A stretch of 47,279 nucleotides of DNA from Candidatus Scybalousia scybalohippi (GTDB lineage: Bacteria; Bacteroidota; Bacteroidia; Bacteroidales; P3): NCBI GenBank assembly GCA_018065645.1, contig JAGHSX010000008.1:1-47279 (forward strand). The letters are read 5' to 3'. Positions 22,825-32,892 of this stretch are shown in pieces (position 1 is the stretch's first letter; each line of letters opens with the position of its first letter). The position numbers and the translations under genes are program-made. The notes under the pieces were generated by a model, which did no database searches, had not been told where the DNA came from, and saw nothing but the letters and a program-made list of their open reading frames with translations.

Positions 22825-25062
22825 CTATGCTGAATTATGAGCCACACGGCGCGCTACAACTTTGCCCGATAAAGAACCATTGAAGTTCGTTGTGTGCCTA
22901 TAAACTCTTACTTTCATATCCTCAACGTAAGCATTTTCCTGATAGATAACATCGTTAGCTTCTATCTCTGGATTGCCTCGTGAGTTGTATTCGTACTCGA
23001 TGCCAGCATCGTAGTAGTCTCCAAGCCATTCAGCCAAATCATCAGCCATCCCTATGTCTCCAACTAAAGGATTTTGCCATGTAATAACCTTTCCTCTGTT
23101 GTGAAGTTCGTTTTTAGAATACTGTTCTACAATTTGGAACTTATAAGCATTGACCTCGAATGTGGCTTTTCCTGAAACCTTAAACTCAACTGTTATGTAG
23201 TAAGCTCCTGTTGATACAATCTCAACATTACTCTGCAAATCGTTGAATTTTGCTTCATATCCATAGGACGCATTTCCTAGGTAATACAGGATTACATCGC
23301 CAGCCTTAACCTCAATCTCTTCGCTTATAACCGTCTCTAGGCTTGCCGCTCCCTTTGTATATGTAAAGCAAGCTACATCTACTCTCTTAACAAGCTCCTG
23401 TTTAATGGACTTTGGAGAAGAGGTCATATCCTGTCTCTCCATAGTGAAGTCCGTTATATCTCCGAACTCGAAGTGGTCCACAACAATTCTGTTGAAAGGT
23501 TCAGCCGTTTTTGTGAACTCAATCTCCATTACATCGAAGTTAGAGAACTCTTGCATAAGGAAAGCTGTGTATTTAGAAATCATGCTTTCATCATAAGTAA
23601 GTTCATCTATAGGCTGTCCGTTGTTGAATGTCCTTACTGTGAACTCTGCTGGTAGCGCACTACCGAAAAGTATCTTGAATCCGTAGTATTTACATTGAGT
23701 TTCCTGAGTAATGCGGATAATAGGATTCTCTTCAAACAATCCGTTTTCATCAGATTGTTGCGCTGATATATAGCCTGTATATAGACCGCCTTTATGGTCT
23801 TTTGTAAGGAACGACATTTCTTCATCTACTGTCGTGTAGTTCGTAGCAAATGAAGCGTATTCGTCTTTAGGCTCTGCACTCTTAATGTTATGGACATTTG
23901 AATAAGGAGCTTCGCCATTGGTTTCAAACTCATACTCAGGTTTGAATGATGATCTGATTTCAGGAACGCCTTTTGAGTTCTGAGTTAAGATACATCTGCC
24001 AGCGTTTGCTATAATCTGCAATGCCTCCTTATGCCTTACCCTTGGCATAGGGTTCTTTGTTGACAGTTTCTTTAGGTAAGGGTCTATGTAATAATTCTCA
24101 ATAGCCGCATCTTCAAATATAAGAACTGCCAAATCGTATAGTGTAATACCGCCTGGATAATACTGACCCTTGTAATATTCATCTTGCATACTTCTGAAAA
24201 GGTCTTGGCACTTGATTGTGGCTGTGAAATCATCGCTTTCCCACTCGCTACAAAGAAGTTTTGCAGCTTGGAACCACTCAATAGAATCTTTTTCTTCTAT
24301 ATAATGGCCGTACCATACATACATTTCCTGACCTGTTTCCAAGAAGTTAATGGCTGAATTTGGGTTATCTACATTGAAATACTGATTGTAGTTCTGTAGC
24401 TTTACCGAAAAATCGATCTGAGGTACATCTTCGCAAATCGGAGACACATACGATGATAAGGAAGAATCCATAATATCGTTGTTGTAGTACACCAAACCGA
24501 AACCTAACTGAATCGCATATACTCTCACTCTCGAATCAGGGTTCTTCATCTTGTAGAATCTGAACTTTACAAAGGTTGTATTCACAAGAACATCTTCTAT
24601 AACGAAGTCACTCTGCTTATTATCTCTAACCCTTATTGTCTGGCCGCTACTTGTGAGAATATCGAAGTCAACAGGATATACCTCTCCAAAGTTAAGTGTT
24701 AAACCCTTTACATCGGTAGCAAGTACGTTTAATTCTATGTCGAGTTCGTAATATGGTTCTCCCTCATTAACAATATCGTTTCCGATAAGACCAGAATCGA
24801 AGTACACACCACCCTCTCTAGGAAGAAAGTACATCGAGCCATCAACCTTAGTGAAGTCATGCTCGAAAGTGCCATAGGTGTTATAGTCAGGCACTTTTCC
24901 GAACAATCCCTCTTTATTCGAGAAGTATGTAAAGTTGTTCCCCTCAATGGTGGCATTTGCCATAGCCTCCTGATTTACAAGTCCGAACGACACCATCATA
25001 TAGGAGCGTTCTCGTAGGAGTTTTTTCATGCCAGCCTTGTATTCATTTGATACTCTCTGCAT
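22825..25062 (-). CDS. Tail tip/baseplate hub protein (Tal-like)
   Basis: 745 aa, between the distal tail protein and baseplate genes, the place of the hub. Beta-rich, with hub-like features: LQNYNQYFNVDNPNSAINFL and EMYVWYGHY in the gp27-like region (about 200-260), then ITLYDLAVLIFEDA and a helical IIANAGRCILTQNSKGVPEI. No lytic motif is evident. It should plug the tail tube end and hold the fibres. GGGGAG precedes the ATG at 25062. Confidence 0.65.
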   Translation of the reverse strand: MQRVSNEYKAGMKKLLRERSYMMVSFGLVNQEAMANATIEGNNFTYFSNKEGLFGKVPDYNTYGTFEHDFTKVDGSMYFLPREGGVYFDSGLIGNDIVNEGEPYYELDIELNVLATDVKGLTLNFGEVYPVDFDILTSSGQTIRVRDNKQSDFVIEDVLVNTTFVKFRFYKMKNPDSRVRVYAIQLGFGLVYYNNDIMDSSLSSYVSPICEDVPQIDFSVKLQNYNQYFNVDNPNSAINFLETGQEMYVWYGHYIEEKDSIEWFQAAKLLCSEWESDDFTATIKCQDLFRSMQDEYYKGQYYPGGITLYDLAVLIFEDAAIENYYIDPYLKKLSTKNPMPRVRHKEALQIIANAGRCILTQNSKGVPEIRSSFKPEYEFETNGEAPYSNVHNIKSAEPKDEYASFATNYTTVDEEMSFLTKDHKGGLYTGYISAQQSDENGLFEENPIIRITQETQCKYYGFKILFGSALPAEFTVRTFNNGQPIDELTYDESMISKYTAFLMQEFSNFDVMEIEFTKTAEPFNRIVVDHFEFGDITDFTMERQDMTSSPKSIKQELVKRVDVACFTYTKGAASLETVISEEIEVKAGDVILYYLGNASYGYEAKFNDLQSNVEIVSTGAYYITVEFKVSGKATFEVNAYKFQIVEQYSKNELHNRGKVITWQNPLVGDIGMADDLAEWLGDYYDAGIEYEYNSRGNPEIEANDVIYQENAYVEDMKVRVYRHTTNFNGSLSGKVVARRVAHNSA

Positions 25063-25068
25063 ACATCA

Positions 25069-25440
25069 TCACTCCCCACAATCTATGACATTTACCTTGC
25101 AATTCCTATAAAATAGTGGTCTGCCATCATCATCTACCCAATATGGCTCTGCTGTTCTATCGCCTGGGTACATCTTTAAGGTTTTCTTTCCGCCGCCTAC
25201 CATATCGTAGAATGTTACATATACGAAGAAATCGCTTAATATAGAAAGCATTGTTTCCCAAGTCTCAGCAGGTAGCCAAGGCCATTCGAGACTGTCTATT
25301 TTATATTGGTCTCGTCCGACCCTCTGACCTACTACCGCTCCGTTTGCGTTTCTTCCTGCATCTACTATGGTCGATACTGTAGGTTTCACACCTCGCTTCG
25401 GAGATGGGAAATCGTAACCGTTAATTGATATAAAAGCCAT
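25069..25440 (-). CDS. Distal tail protein-like (DUF6711 type)
   Basis: 123 aa. MAFISINGYDFPSPKRGVKP opens it, then AGRNANGAVVGQRVGRDQYK and WPWLPAETW. I recognise the pattern from small proteins placed directly after the tape measure in Lachnospiraceae phages. It is probably the ring joining the tail tube and hub. Overlaps nothing; 6 nt to the hub gene. Confidence 0.65.
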   Translation of the reverse strand: MAFISINGYDFPSPKRGVKPTVSTIVDAGRNANGAVVGQRVGRDQYKIDSLEWPWLPAETWETMLSILSDFFVYVTFYDMVGGGKKTLKMYPGDRTAEPYWVDDDGRPLFYRNCKVNVIDCGE

Positions 25441-25452
25441 ATTTCACACCCC

Positions 25453-28400
25453 CTACGCTCCTTGTGGTGCAAAGCTGAATCCATTGGCACTTCTCTGATA
25501 CTCAACCGACTTTGCAACCTCTCTGTTACCTACATATACATTAGTTGTTTCCTTCTTGTCTGCCTGTCTCTTTGTGCTTACATCTATGCTATCAAGCCTA
25601 CTTCCGATTGCATTATCAATAGCCTCTGAAAGAGCTTCTGATAAACCACCATTGCCCTCTAGTGATGCCTGAACAACTCCCCTAGTATTTACAGTTTCCT
25701 GTACTGTTCGGATGATTGTGTCAGAACTAATTCCACTACTAAGGTTAGCCTTGTAATCATTCAGCTTTGACATACCGCTTGACGTATCAAAGTTAAGACC
25801 TACATTTGCTTTAATATCTCCGAGTGTTGCCATCCAATTGCTGATGTGCTTTATAGAACTTCCTGCCTCTGAATCAATACCGAGGTTGAATCCCTCTACT
25901 ACATAAGCACCAATCTGTCTGAATGCTCTTGATGGCGAATGTTCCTGTGTTCCCTCTTTACCTTTGGCGATGATTGACTGACCGAATGCCTTAATCTTTG
26001 ACATTGCGGCATCCCAAAGAGAATTAACACCATCTATGAATCCCTGGATAACATTCTTTCCTATCTCGGAGAATTTGCTTACGATGGACGGCTTGCTTGT
26101 TCCGTCTGGATATTCAAACCAGCTCTTAACTGAACTAGCAAATGTTGTAATGCTACTCTTTGCCGATGTATAAGAACTACTTACCTTGTTCTTAAAGCCA
26201 TCTATGATGTTTCCACCATAGGTTTCCCATGTAGACTTATTCACACCGCCATAGGAACTACTAGAGAACCAATCTTTGGTGTTTGAAGCCCATGTTGTGA
26301 GAACACTCTTTGAACTTGTGTAGTAACTACTTACCTTGTTCTTAAAGCCATCAACAATATTCCTAGCATATCCATCAAATGTTGTACTGTTTACAGATCC
26401 ATAACCACTATCTGAGTACCACTTACGAACATCGCCAGCCCAAAGCATTATGCTGTCTTTTACATTTGTGTAACTAGAGGTAACTTTGTTCTTGAAGCCA
26501 TTGATTATGTTGTCTGCATATAATCCAAACTCGGTATCGTTAATCTTTCCATCCTGAGTGAACCATTTGAGAATGTTGTCTGCAAAGGTTGTAATGCTAC
26601 TCTTTACCGAACTGTCTCCGTTCTTGCTTACGCCATCTGCATAACCCTCAACTGTGTACTGTCCGAGTTCTGCAAATACCTTAGATGGAGAATTGATATC
26701 AAGTTTTTCTTTGAACCATGAGATAATGCTACTTCCCCATGATTGAATAGTGTCTTTACAGGTGCCGTATAAAGCACCGATTTTATTCTTGAATCCATCA
26801 ACTACATTAGTTGCTACTGTCTCCCATGCACTCTTTCCTGACTTTTCCTCAAACCAAGATATGCACTTGCCAGCCCACGAGGTTATATTTGACTGACATA
26901 CTGAGTAGTAGCTTCCAACTTTGTTTTTGAATCCATCTACAATGTTAGTTGCAAACGATGTGAACTTATTTGCATTTACACCACCATCATCTGTGAACCA
27001 AGTCTTAACTTTGTTCGCCCAAGTAGTGATGTTATCTCTTGTAGATGTATAGTAGTTTCCGATTTTTGTCTTAAATCCATCGACTACATTTCCTGCATAG
27101 GTTGTGAATGTGTTTGTATTAACTCCACCGAATGAGCTGCTAGAGAACCAATCCTTAACTCCTGTAGCCCAAGTCGTAACTGAATCCTTAACAGTAGAAT
27201 AAGTATTTGTAACCTTATCCTTGAATCCACCTATGATGTTTGAACCATATTCTGAGAATGTGTCTTTAAGGGTCGTACCTGTGCCGTAGAACCATTCTTT
27301 TACATTGGTAGCCCATTCTCCTACCGTTGTCTGAACATCGGAGAATTTGCCCTCTATACCCTCTATAAGACCATCTGCTGAATAACCACCGACCTCTGCA
27401 AACTCTTTACTAGGAGAGTGAATACCGAGTGCATCTTTGAATCCCTGTAAGAATCCATCGCAAAAATCAGAAACACCACCCTTTAGTGACTCCCAAGCGT
27501 CCTTTATTCCGTTTATGAGTCCGTTTACAATGTCTGTTCCGAGTTCTTTCAGTCTGTCTGGAATGCCTTTGAAAAATTCCACTACTTTGTCGATGATTTC
27601 AGGTATCTTCTCTTCGAGTTTGGCTTTCATATCTGAACACCAAGTAGTTATCTTGGAGATAGTGCCACTAATCGCATCGTAGATTTTTCCTGGCAATTCC
27701 TGAAACCATTCCTTAACCTTAGAAATAATTTCAGTAACTTTAGCGTGGAATTTGGCTGACATTTCCTCGCCCCAAGCTGCAACCTTTGTAATCGCACCCT
27801 TGATAGCATCGTGAATCTTGCCAGGGAGTTCAGAGAACCACTCTTTAACCTTTGATATAATCTCAGGTACTTTGGTACTGATTTTCTCCCACATATCAGC
27901 AAGCCACGCTACGACTTTTCCTAAAGCATAACCAAGTGCATAACCGATTTTGCCTGGCAACTCAGAGAACCAATTTCCGACTTTTTCTATGAACTGACCG
28001 ATTTTCTCAGGTATTCCACCGAGATAATCTAAAAGCGCATTCCATTTTTCAATGCAGAAATTCTTAACTTTCTCCCAAACACCCTTAAACCAATCAGGTA
28101 TGCCTTGGAAGAATGGAATCACAGTACCATTCCACCATCCAGGGATTGTTTCTGTGAAAAATACTTTTAATTCATCCCATCCTGCTATGATAGACATAAC
28201 CGCAGCTACGACAATTCCGACCACCGCAGCTATCGCAACTCCAATTCCCTCTATTGGTGCTAACACGATAACTCCGATTGTTGCTAATGCAACTCCGAGT
28301 ACCATAAAGATTTCTTTAATCCAACTAAAGCCGTTCTTTAGCATATCTATGAAGTTGTAAATTGCTATGCCTAGACCAGCTACAACCGCAACAACTACGC

Positions 28401-31014
28401 TTGCTACTGTTCCGACTGTTCCAAATACTGCCGCTATGCTCTCACTTAATGTACCTGCTCCACCTGCTGTTAAGGCTATAACCTCTCCGATTTTGCCGAA
28501 GAATCCTATAACTGTGGATATTACTGTTCCGACCTTGCCGAGTGCCGTTGCTACTCTTCCGAATGTCTCAATAATCTTACAAGCACCTAAAACACCATCA
28601 AGTGCAACTACAGCTACCTTTAATGCTATAAGTGCAGTAACGAGTTTCTGAATCGCATCGGCTACATCTTCTGGTTCAACACTATCCATCCAATCTTCAA
28701 TAGCGTGTAAGAATCCTACAAATTCGTCACTATTGATGAAATTTGCAAGTGCCGTGGCGCATCTATCTATGAATATGATTAAGCCCTCGCCTACTGTTTC
28801 TGCGAATGGCTCTAGGTGTTTCCAGAACTCAGCTAAATTCTCTCTGAGTGCTTTCCAATCAACTCTCTCGTTAAAGTCTATGAATACCTGTATAAGGTCA
28901 GGTAATCCCTTTTCTAATGTCCATTTTCCTAAAGGAAGAAGAACCATTGTATAGAAGTCTGTTACAACTCCTGAAAGGCTATCAAATACAGGAACTAATG
29001 AAGCTGTCCAATTCTGTATCTGTGTAAGCAATGGTCCGAAGTCTAAATCCTTAGACCACTCAACTGTATAATCAGCCGCAAGTCTGAGGTTATGAACAAC
29101 AACAGCAAGACAATCTCTGATGTTCTCTAAGATATGAAGTCCTGTCTGATTCTCTTCCCAAGCCTCACGGAAGTTTTTAGCGAGGTTGCCTACTACAAGT
29201 CCGATATCTCCGATAATATGAAGAATATCTGCAAACATCTGTATAGTTTCTTCCTGATTCCATACAGTTAAGAAATCTCGACCGATTGCTTTAACGAGTT
29301 TCCAAATCTCTTCAAGAGCATATTTCCAAGAGTCCATTACGAACTGACCCTCTCTATCCCATGCTTCTTTAAGTGGGGCAAAGAGTTGTCTCATAATGTC
29401 TTTAATTTTTTCTACTAGGTCGAGGATTCTCTTATCAATTTCTAACTCTTCGTAGCAATCTTCTAATCCTGCGTCTCCGCCAGCTCCCGAACCCTGATCT
29501 TCGTCTGGTGGACTTATAATATTCAATTCATCAATGCCGATTGTTGCATCTTTTACTTCTTTAGCGGCCTTTGCTACATCTTTAAGGCTACCCGCATAGT
29601 CTGTGGCAACTTTCTTCGCATTAGTGAATACCTTTTTGCCTGTTAATGCACTAAGGAACTGATTTATATATGAAATCGCCTTACCAAGTAAGTTGATGAT
29701 ATATACAAGTGCTGGTCCAAATAAATCAAGCAATGGTCTTGTCATTGCCGCTACCTGGTGTGCAAAGTAACTACAAGCACTTATAAGTTCAGATACACTT
29801 CTGTTGAAATCATCGCTCTTTAATGCTAAATGCTGAAATGCCGTTCCCAAGTTGGTAAGCATTGCAGTAATGCCCTTTCGTAAGAGCATGAATACTAAAA
29901 GTCTGTTTACCTTGGCGAGTTTAGACATTAACGGATCTAAAACCTTAGACAATCCATTAAAGCCGTTCTTCATCTTATCTGTAAGTGTTGTTGCTAACTT
30001 AGAGTTAGTAACAAAATCCTTAACCTTACCTATAAGCCCTTTAAGACCACGGCTGAATGCGTTTACAGATGCACTAACCTTTTTAACAGTACCGTGAAGT
30101 TTCTCCATTGCTGTATGGAGTTTACCGATACCATTACCGACTGATTCTCTGGCAGACTTGCCGATTTCTTTCAGCTTTTCTCCTACACCACTTGCACTAC
30201 TGAGAAGATTTCTGAGTCTATCTGCAAGGGAAATTGTCGCACCGCTTAATCTATCCTCTGCCTGAACATCTTCGTTCGCAACATCGGTAGACTCTCTTAA
30301 TGCCGTATTAACACCATCGAGAATATTCACAAGTCCATTCTGAGAACCAGACTTTTCCATAGCCGCATATAGAGCGTCAAGTGTTGCACATACCTTGGCT
30401 ATGTCATACTGTAGGTTTCTGTACTGACTAGAGTTTTCATCTATGCCATTGACAGCAGCAAGTTTGTTTTCCTTTTCAAGAAGTGAATCAAATCTAGCTT
30501 CTGCCTGTGCAATCTGTTTCTGTAATTCCTCTACGCTATCTGGAACCTGAATGTTAGAGAATGCCGTTTTAAGTTTCTCCTGAAACTCAGCAAAACTCTC
30601 CATTCCCTCTTTGAGTTGTTCCTTTGTGCCTTTAGTAATATTACTTGCTGATAAGCCGTCCTGTGACACATGAATACGCACATCATTTATGCCACTAGAA
30701 TTGAGTTTTGCTACGCTATCAGTAAGTTCATTAAGGCTCTGACATACATCGTGTATTCCAGAGGTATTTACGTTATTTATTTTCTCAATGCCTTTAGCAA
30801 GTGATGTAAATGCAGATGCTTTAGGCAAATCTTTCATTTCCTTGGATAACCCAGATATGCTATCGCTAAGAGAGGATAGCTTGCTCATGTTGATATTGCC
30901 AATCCCCTCTTGCAATGTCTTTAGGTTATCTATGAGTTTGTTTACTGAGCCTTCCGCTTTCTTGGCGGATGCCTCTATTTCAATCTGAACACTATCAATT
31001 GTTCTGTCTGCCAT
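25453..31014 (-). CDS. Tape measure protein
   Basis: 1853 aa from the ATG at 31014 with GAGGTGG upstream (an upstream ATG at 31032 is possible). Long helical N-terminal third with heptads, TMP-type helices around 340-480 and several membrane-like hydrophobic stretches at about 860-990 (for example VGIVVAAVMSIIAG). Then amphipathic repeats of the type FGGIPDWFKGVWEKVK and ELPGKI, and the conserved HSPSKEFAEVGGYSADGLIEG motif, which recurs. It sets tail length and is injected with the DNA. At this length I would expect a long tail. Confidence 0.93.
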   Translation of the reverse strand: MADRTIDSVQIEIEASAKKAEGSVNKLIDNLKTLQEGIGNINMSKLSSLSDSISGLSKEMKDLPKASAFTSLAKGIEKINNVNTSGIHDVCQSLNELTDSVAKLNSSGINDVRIHVSQDGLSASNITKGTKEQLKEGMESFAEFQEKLKTAFSNIQVPDSVEELQKQIAQAEARFDSLLEKENKLAAVNGIDENSSQYRNLQYDIAKVCATLDALYAAMEKSGSQNGLVNILDGVNTALRESTDVANEDVQAEDRLSGATISLADRLRNLLSSASGVGEKLKEIGKSARESVGNGIGKLHTAMEKLHGTVKKVSASVNAFSRGLKGLIGKVKDFVTNSKLATTLTDKMKNGFNGLSKVLDPLMSKLAKVNRLLVFMLLRKGITAMLTNLGTAFQHLALKSDDFNRSVSELISACSYFAHQVAAMTRPLLDLFGPALVYIINLLGKAISYINQFLSALTGKKVFTNAKKVATDYAGSLKDVAKAAKEVKDATIGIDELNIISPPDEDQGSGAGGDAGLEDCYEELEIDKRILDLVEKIKDIMRQLFAPLKEAWDREGQFVMDSWKYALEEIWKLVKAIGRDFLTVWNQEETIQMFADILHIIGDIGLVVGNLAKNFREAWEENQTGLHILENIRDCLAVVVHNLRLAADYTVEWSKDLDFGPLLTQIQNWTASLVPVFDSLSGVVTDFYTMVLLPLGKWTLEKGLPDLIQVFIDFNERVDWKALRENLAEFWKHLEPFAETVGEGLIIFIDRCATALANFINSDEFVGFLHAIEDWMDSVEPEDVADAIQKLVTALIALKVAVVALDGVLGACKIIETFGRVATALGKVGTVISTVIGFFGKIGEVIALTAGGAGTLSESIAAVFGTVGTVASVVVAVVAGLGIAIYNFIDMLKNGFSWIKEIFMVLGVALATIGVIVLAPIEGIGVAIAAVVGIVVAAVMSIIAGWDELKVFFTETIPGWWNGTVIPFFQGIPDWFKGVWEKVKNFCIEKWNALLDYLGGIPEKIGQFIEKVGNWFSELPGKIGYALGYALGKVVAWLADMWEKISTKVPEIISKVKEWFSELPGKIHDAIKGAITKVAAWGEEMSAKFHAKVTEIISKVKEWFQELPGKIYDAISGTISKITTWCSDMKAKLEEKIPEIIDKVVEFFKGIPDRLKELGTDIVNGLINGIKDAWESLKGGVSDFCDGFLQGFKDALGIHSPSKEFAEVGGYSADGLIEGIEGKFSDVQTTVGEWATNVKEWFYGTGTTLKDTFSEYGSNIIGGFKDKVTNTYSTVKDSVTTWATGVKDWFSSSSFGGVNTNTFTTYAGNVVDGFKTKIGNYYTSTRDNITTWANKVKTWFTDDGGVNANKFTSFATNIVDGFKNKVGSYYSVCQSNITSWAGKCISWFEEKSGKSAWETVATNVVDGFKNKIGALYGTCKDTIQSWGSSIISWFKEKLDINSPSKVFAELGQYTVEGYADGVSKNGDSSVKSSITTFADNILKWFTQDGKINDTEFGLYADNIINGFKNKVTSSYTNVKDSIMLWAGDVRKWYSDSGYGSVNSTTFDGYARNIVDGFKNKVSSYYTSSKSVLTTWASNTKDWFSSSSYGGVNKSTWETYGGNIIDGFKNKVSSSYTSAKSSITTFASSVKSWFEYPDGTSKPSIVSKFSEIGKNVIQGFIDGVNSLWDAAMSKIKAFGQSIIAKGKEGTQEHSPSRAFRQIGAYVVEGFNLGIDSEAGSSIKHISNWMATLGDIKANVGLNFDTSSGMSKLNDYKANLSSGISSDTIIRTVQETVNTRGVVQASLEGNGGLSEALSEAIDNAIGSRLDSIDVSTKRQADKKETTNVYVGNREVAKSVEYQRSANGFSFAPQGA
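26060..27330 (-). repeat. Array of about 50-residue repeats within the tape measure gene
   Basis: Eight or more diverged copies of a unit with (V/I)DGFKNKV(S/G)SYYT, then a W-A/S pair and a WF that ends it. Three copies of the S-P-S-x-x-F/A-x-x-(I/L)-G motif interrupt or flank the array. Repeats of this kind accompany changes of tail length by copy gain or loss. Confidence 0.75.
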
Positions 31015-31139
31015 TTCCGCCACCTCACTCATAACCCTGTCCGTGGGGTGGATTGTCCGTAAAATAGAAAAATGGGAGGAATGATGTTCGGACTAACATC
31101 TTCGGTTCGTCAACCTATCCCCCCATAATTCAAGCGTTA

Positions 31140-31637
31140 TTATGTTTGCCTTGTTCTTTTCTTGGTTAGAGCTTTATTGTGTTTTACCATGAACAAAGCA
31201 AAATTTTGTCCATCGGACAGTTTGCCCTTTGAACCACTATCATTATCTTGGTTCTGGTCTAAATAATAATCATCGTCATGGTTGAGACCTTTTGGTTCTC
31301 TAGGGTAATTCGTTTTGCCAAAGCACGAAAGAATAGCGTCTCGAATATATACGCCTTGTAACCATGCGAAACTGTCCTGTAATGAAGCATCTTCTTTGGC
31401 TTTTAATTTATATGCCTCGAAGAATACTTCTAGTTTGCGTGGGTTCAAATGCCAAAACAGTTCATACGAACAGCCGCACTTAATGGCGTTTGGCAATATT
31501 ACTTTCATCACAAACTCTCGATAGGACTTATACTGAAATTTATCTACTCTGTCTGAGTCTCTTCCTTGGTCTCGATAGCTTTGGCTGACTTCTTGCCCTG
31601 TGGTAAGGTTGCTGCCTCCGCCTTTGAACCAAAACCC
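31140..31637 (-). CDS. Tail assembly chaperone, frameshifted part (gpT-like, read by -1 shift)
   Basis: A frame runs open from the slippery GGGTTTT (minus strand, 31637-31631) to the stop at 31140, with no stop in between. The shifted frame begins WFKGGGSNL after the slip. The shift happens after about residue 89 of the upstream gene and would give a fusion of about 252 residues. Independent translation from the ATG at 31508 (122 aa, ... MKVILPNAIKCGCSYELFW) is possible but its ribosome binding site is weak. Together with the upstream gene this is the lambda G/GT arrangement, placed correctly between tail tube and tape measure genes. Confidence 0.75.
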   Translation of the reverse strand, partial: GFWFKGGGSNLTTGQEVSQSYRDQGRDSDRVDKFQYKSYREFVMKVILPNAIKCGCSYELFWHLNPRKLEVFFEAYKLKAKEDASLQDSFAWLQGVYIRDAILSCFGKTNYPREPKGLNHDDDYYLDQNQDNDSGSKGKLSDGQNFALFMVKHNKALTKKRTRQT

Positions 31638-31897
31638 GATGCTTCCATAGCCTCCGTAAATGGATCAAGAATATCTTCCATTGTTCCACCATTTCTAAGA
31701 TGCTCTGACAGGATTTTTCCACACTCATTCAAATCCTTAATGCCTGTATATACAGACACAATTCCTCTACAAAGGGTAAAAGGCTTAATCTTATCCCCTG
31801 TGATACTCATAATGTCAATGTCAATGTCCTCTAAGTCGCAGAGTACATTTGTGAAATCAAGGTCTTTATTTCCGTAATCTTTTCCGTTAATTACCAT
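31544..31897 (-). CDS. Tail assembly chaperone (gpG-like)
   Basis: 117 aa. MVINGKDYGNKDLDFTNVLC, then LEDIDIDIMSI and LCRGIVSVYTGIKDLNECG, a short helical fold. C-terminal 30 residues are charged. It lies between the major tail protein and tape measure genes, as in lambda-like tails. It carries the slippery heptamer GGGTTTT in the right phase at codons for G-F, so a fraction of ribosomes should make the longer G-T product that guides tape measure folding. Confidence 0.75.
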   Translation of the reverse strand: MVINGKDYGNKDLDFTNVLCDLEDIDIDIMSITGDKIKPFTLCRGIVSVYTGIKDLNECGKILSEHLRNGGTMEDILDPFTEAMEASGFGSKAEAATLPQGKKSAKAIETKEETQTE

Positions 31898-31938
31898 CTT
31901 ATATACCGTCCTTTCGTATATCTGTCCTTTTTAATAAA

Positions 31939-31969
31939 AGAGGGGATGGAGTTTCATCGCACCCCCTCT
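31939..31969 (-). terminator. Terminator behind the major tail protein gene
   Basis: On the minus strand AGAGGGG pairs with CCCCTCT and is followed by TTTTATTAAAAA. It lies 18 nt beyond the tail tube gene, so it probably lowers transcription of the chaperone and tape measure genes relative to the abundant tail protein. Confidence 0.7.
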
Positions 31970-31986
31970 CAGCTGCATCTATGGGA

Positions 31987-32403
31987 TTAAACAGTTACAT
32001 AATGTAATGCTTCGTCTCCCTCGTCTGTGATAGAGAATGACATTTCTCTAGCTGCGTTTGAGGAACCGCTAGTAGGATAAACTGCCATCTTTCCCTGCCA
32101 CTCGAAGATTCCGTCCTCTCCGTCCTCTCCGAACCAGAGCTGATATGTGTCAACCTTGTCAGCAGCTTCGATAGCAAGGAGCTTCTCGTAATCTGCTTTC
32201 TCGTACCATGCTGAGAACTCAAGATCGCTAGTATCTTCGATACCGTTGATTGTTCTCTTCTTCTTATCTGAAAGTGTAGTAACATCGATCTTCTCTTTGC
32301 TACCGCCCAGGTCAGGGTACTGAGTAATGTCAATCAGCTTTGAAAATTCATCTTCGCCATCTCTCTTAACCATGAGAAATGTATAATTGGTACACTTTGC
32401 CAT
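31987..32403 (-). CDS. Major tail (tube) protein
   Basis: 138 aa. It reads MAKCTNYTFLMVKRDGEDEF, then SKEKIDVTTLSDKKKRTING, DLEFSAWYE and EMSFSITDEGDEAL, the phage tail tube pattern (beta sandwich with ID.TTLsD). Fits its place between tail terminator and chaperones. AGGAGG precedes the ATG at 32403. It should polymerise as rings around the tape measure. Confidence 0.85.
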   Translation of the reverse strand: MAKCTNYTFLMVKRDGEDEFSKLIDITQYPDLGGSKEKIDVTTLSDKKKRTINGIEDTSDLEFSAWYEKADYEKLLAIEAADKVDTYQLWFGEDGEDGIFEWQGKMAVYPTSGSSNAAREMSFSITDEGDEALHYVTV

Positions 32404-32451
32404 TTCAATTACCTCCTGTGGTTTTTCCTTTGCCTAAGAGGTTGCCTAAAT

Positions 32452-32495
32452 ATTAAAATCTCGGGCAGGCACTAGGCTTGTGCTTTTCGGGAGCG
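32452..32495 (-). terminator. Weak hairpin between tail terminator and tail tube genes
   Basis: The 117-bp gap 32404-32520 holds imperfect arms, including CTCGGGCAGGCAC and GTGCTTTTCGGGAG, and an A/T tract. It may be an mRNA processing or attenuation structure upstream of the highly expressed tail tube gene. Confidence 0.3.
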
Positions 32496-32520
32496 ACCCT
32501 ATCCCAAGAGTTTAACCATA

Positions 32521-32892
32521 TTAAGTTTCTAACTTCTCAAAACGAGTAACCCAACGATAGATTGATGTATCGCCTGTGTTATCCATCTGTTCAAAGTAGT
32601 TACATTGGAATCCCATTTCCGTCATTACTCTTCTCGCAAGAACCGCCATTCCTCTAACTTCTGCCATAGACACCTTGGAAAAGAAGTCAACCTGAAATGC
32701 AAGGTTTATACCATCTTCGGTGCAAGACATTGTTGTGAGTGCCGTAGTGCCGTCTATCTGCTTGAAATAGAAATAAGGCAACTTAGGTGGTGTATTCTTG
32801 TAGACTGTGCCAGCACTTAATGTGGGGTAATCTACTTTCAAGGCATTAAGTAATTTGGTGTAGTAAGCATTGTAATTGTCTTTTACACTCAT
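32521..32892 (-). CDS. Tail terminator/completion protein
   Basis: 123 aa. YFKQIDGTTALTTMSCTEDGI and LAFQVDFFSK show the alternating beta/alpha fold of tail terminators; MAEVRGMAVLARRVMTEMGF is the conserved long helix. Its place between the gp10-like protein and the tube gene supports this. It overlaps the previous gene by 4 nt. Confidence 0.7.
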   Translation of the reverse strand: MSVKDNYNAYYTKLLNALKVDYPTLSAGTVYKNTPPKLPYFYFKQIDGTTALTTMSCTEDGINLAFQVDFFSKVSMAEVRGMAVLARRVMTEMGFQCNYFEQMDNTGDTSIYRWVTRFEKLET

